64,000 nt of DNA from Pandoraea anhela (lineage in GTDB: Bacteria > Pseudomonadota > Gammaproteobacteria > Burkholderiales > Burkholderiaceae). The stretch is taken from positions 395,960 through 459,959 of the forward strand of contig NZ_CABPSB010000003.1 in assembly GCF_902459655.1 (NCBI RefSeq), given 5' to 3'. The notes beneath the pieces are model-generated. The model did no database searches. It was not told the origin of the DNA and saw only the letters and a program-made list of their open reading frames with translations. The translations under genes were made by a program, and so were the position numbers. This document shows positions 63,067-64,000 of this stretch, piece by piece. Every line of letters begins with the position of its first letter. Positions within the stretch are counted from its first letter, which is position 1.

Positions 63067-63476
63067 TGCTGCAAGTTCTCCAACCGCCCGAATGGGCGAA
63101 ACCGCGCGGCTATGCCAATGGCATGGCGTTCGAGATGACGGCGGGCAGCCGCATCGTATTCGTCGGCGGTCAGATCGGCTGGAATGCGCAGCAACGTTTC
63201 GAGACGGATGATTTCGCGCTTCAGGTGCGCCAGACGCTGGAGAACATCGTCGCGATTCTGGCCGAAGGGAAGGCCAGACCGGAACACATCGTCCGGATGA
63301 CGTGGTACGTGAAGGACAAGCGCGAGTATGTGGCGAATTATCCCGCCATCGGCGAACACTACCGTGCCGTCATCGGACGTCACTTTCCGGCCATGACCGC
63401 CGTCGAAGTCGCCGATCTCGTCGAGGACGAGGCCAAGGTGGAAATTGAAGTGACCGCCGTTGTGCCGGCGGCCTGA
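63066..63476 (+). CDS. RidA/YjgF-family protein
   Basis: 136 residues. RVFVGGQIGWNA, TLENIVAILAEGKARPEHIVRMTWYV and PAMTAVEVADLVEDEAKVEIEVTAV are typical; RidA-family enzymes deaminate reactive imines/enamines. In an amino-aromatic pathway it may remove the imine released from the reduced anthranilate ring. Coupled to the thioesterase by TGATG. Likely the last gene of the operon. Confidence 0.88.
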   Translation: MLQVLQPPEWAKPRGYANGMAFEMTAGSRIVFVGGQIGWNAQQRFETDDFALQVRQTLENIVAILAEGKARPEHIVRMTWYVKDKREYVANYPAIGEHYRAVIGRHFPAMTAVEVADLVEDEAKVEIEVTAVVPAA

Positions 63477-63552
63477 TCCGGTCGCAACCACGTATGTCTT
63501 GGTTCGCCGGGGCACGGGCGGAATCCCTTCCCCTGGCGACGCCTTTCTCGGC

Positions 63553-64000
63553 TCACGCCGCCTTCGGCTTGCCCTGCACGGCGTCCAGCGCCGCCTGCGT
63601 GAGCCAATACGTGCCGGGCAAGTCCTGCTCGTCGCAGTTGTGCCCCTCGCCGCCCCGGTCCACGACGATGAAGTCGCTCACTTCATGCAACGCCAGCAAC
63701 GGGTGATGCCACACGCCCCTCGCGTAATTCACACCCTGCCAGCCGTCCGAGACGAAGGCGCGCATCCGGCTCACGTCCAGTTCACCCGCCGGCGCCACGA
63801 CCACCAGATACGGCGTGGTCTTGAGCGGAAGGAAGGCCTGACTGCCCAACGGGTGACGCTCCAGCATCTTCACCTCGTACGGTAACGACCTCGGCTGCCC
63901 ACGGAAGACGTTGACGAGCGTGCGCCCGCCCTGCGGACCGAGATCCACCGTGGCCAGATCGTGAAATCGCTCGGTCGTGCCGCCGTTGATCGCGAAATGT
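63553..64000 (-). CDS. allA: Ureidoglycolate lyase, C-terminal part (5' truncated by window)
   Basis: The frame is open to the window's right edge, so the start is outside. The visible ~149 residues include [16 protein letters not shown] at the truncated side, [24 protein letters not shown] and [16 protein letters not shown], the conserved blocks of AllA, which splits ureidoglycolate into glyoxylate and urea in allantoin breakdown. Convergent with the RidA gene; no terminator recognised in 63477-63552. Confidence 0.92.
   Translation of the reverse strand, partial: HFAINGGTTERFHDLATVDLGPQGGRTLVNVFRGQPRSLPYEVKMLERHPLGSQAFLPLKTTPYLVVVAPAGELDVSRMRAFVSDGWQGVNYARGVWHHPLLALHEVSDFIVVDRGGEGHNCDEQDLPGTYWLTQAALDAVQGKPKAA

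Overview
The window reads as a chromosome segment of a high-GC betaproteobacterium of the Burkholderiaceae, most likely Pandoraea. The grounds are the housekeeping gene order on the right (dnaQ, rnhA, a methyltransferase, gloB, mltD), a monomeric NADP-isocitrate dehydrogenase, a CoA-dependent aromatic pathway of the 2-aminobenzoyl-CoA type, and a lasso-peptide locus whose 33-residue, two-cysteine core fits what I recall of pandonodin from Pandoraea norimbergensis. The species is an inference; no search was run.

Left core (1-8163): the end of a Na/Pi-cotransporter-like gene, an MFS exporter, a convergent PhzF-family isomerase, an ACS-family MFS transporter, and icd, which has a 14-bp perfect palindrome upstream.

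Island region (8164-39942): a tRNA-Val(CAC) gene on the minus strand (39868-39942) has been used as integration site at least twice. Copies of its 3' half lie at 8164-8213, 24894-24947 (with a compensatory T-stem change) and in the intact gene, and each copy is followed by its own terminator. They delimit two elements in tandem. Element A (about 8.2-24.9 kb) carries a two-gene operon with a PD-(D/E)XK-like nuclease, an AlpA-like regulator and replication-like gene, a highly structured non-coding stretch, a short tyrosine recombinase, a 1355-aa protein with a HigA-type HTH fused to a large effector-like body, a membrane protein, several small genes, an orphan DotA/TraY-like protein and a tyrosine integrase. 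Element B (about 24.9-39.9 kb) carries its own integrase, two proteins with HEPN-like RNxxxH motifs (one split by a frameshift in an A6 tract), an integrase remnant, a VapE-type helicase, a ribbon-helix-helix regulator with matching palindromic operators, a replication-like protein and a strange tRNA-like gene with a hairpin inserted in its anticodon loop. The cargo looks like anti-phage or addiction functions on satellite-like or degenerate conjugative backbones; that reading is inference.

Right core (39943-64000): dnaQ, rnhA, a methyltransferase divergent from gloB, and mltD. A complete lasso-peptide operon follows (precursor, leader peptidase, asparagine-synthetase-like cyclase, ABC exporter; 45674-50441), all coupled by overlaps or short gaps. 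Then come prpE, an MdtD-like MFS exporter, a DUF5076-like gene, and an eight-kilobase operon for CoA-dependent anthranilate breakdown (monooxygenase/reductase fusion, SDR, enoyl-CoA hydratase, acyl-CoA dehydrogenase, CoA ligase, thioesterase, RidA). The window ends inside allA. Short 7-10-bp tandem repeats recur at gene ends and junctions of the core segments but were not noticed in this form in the islands.
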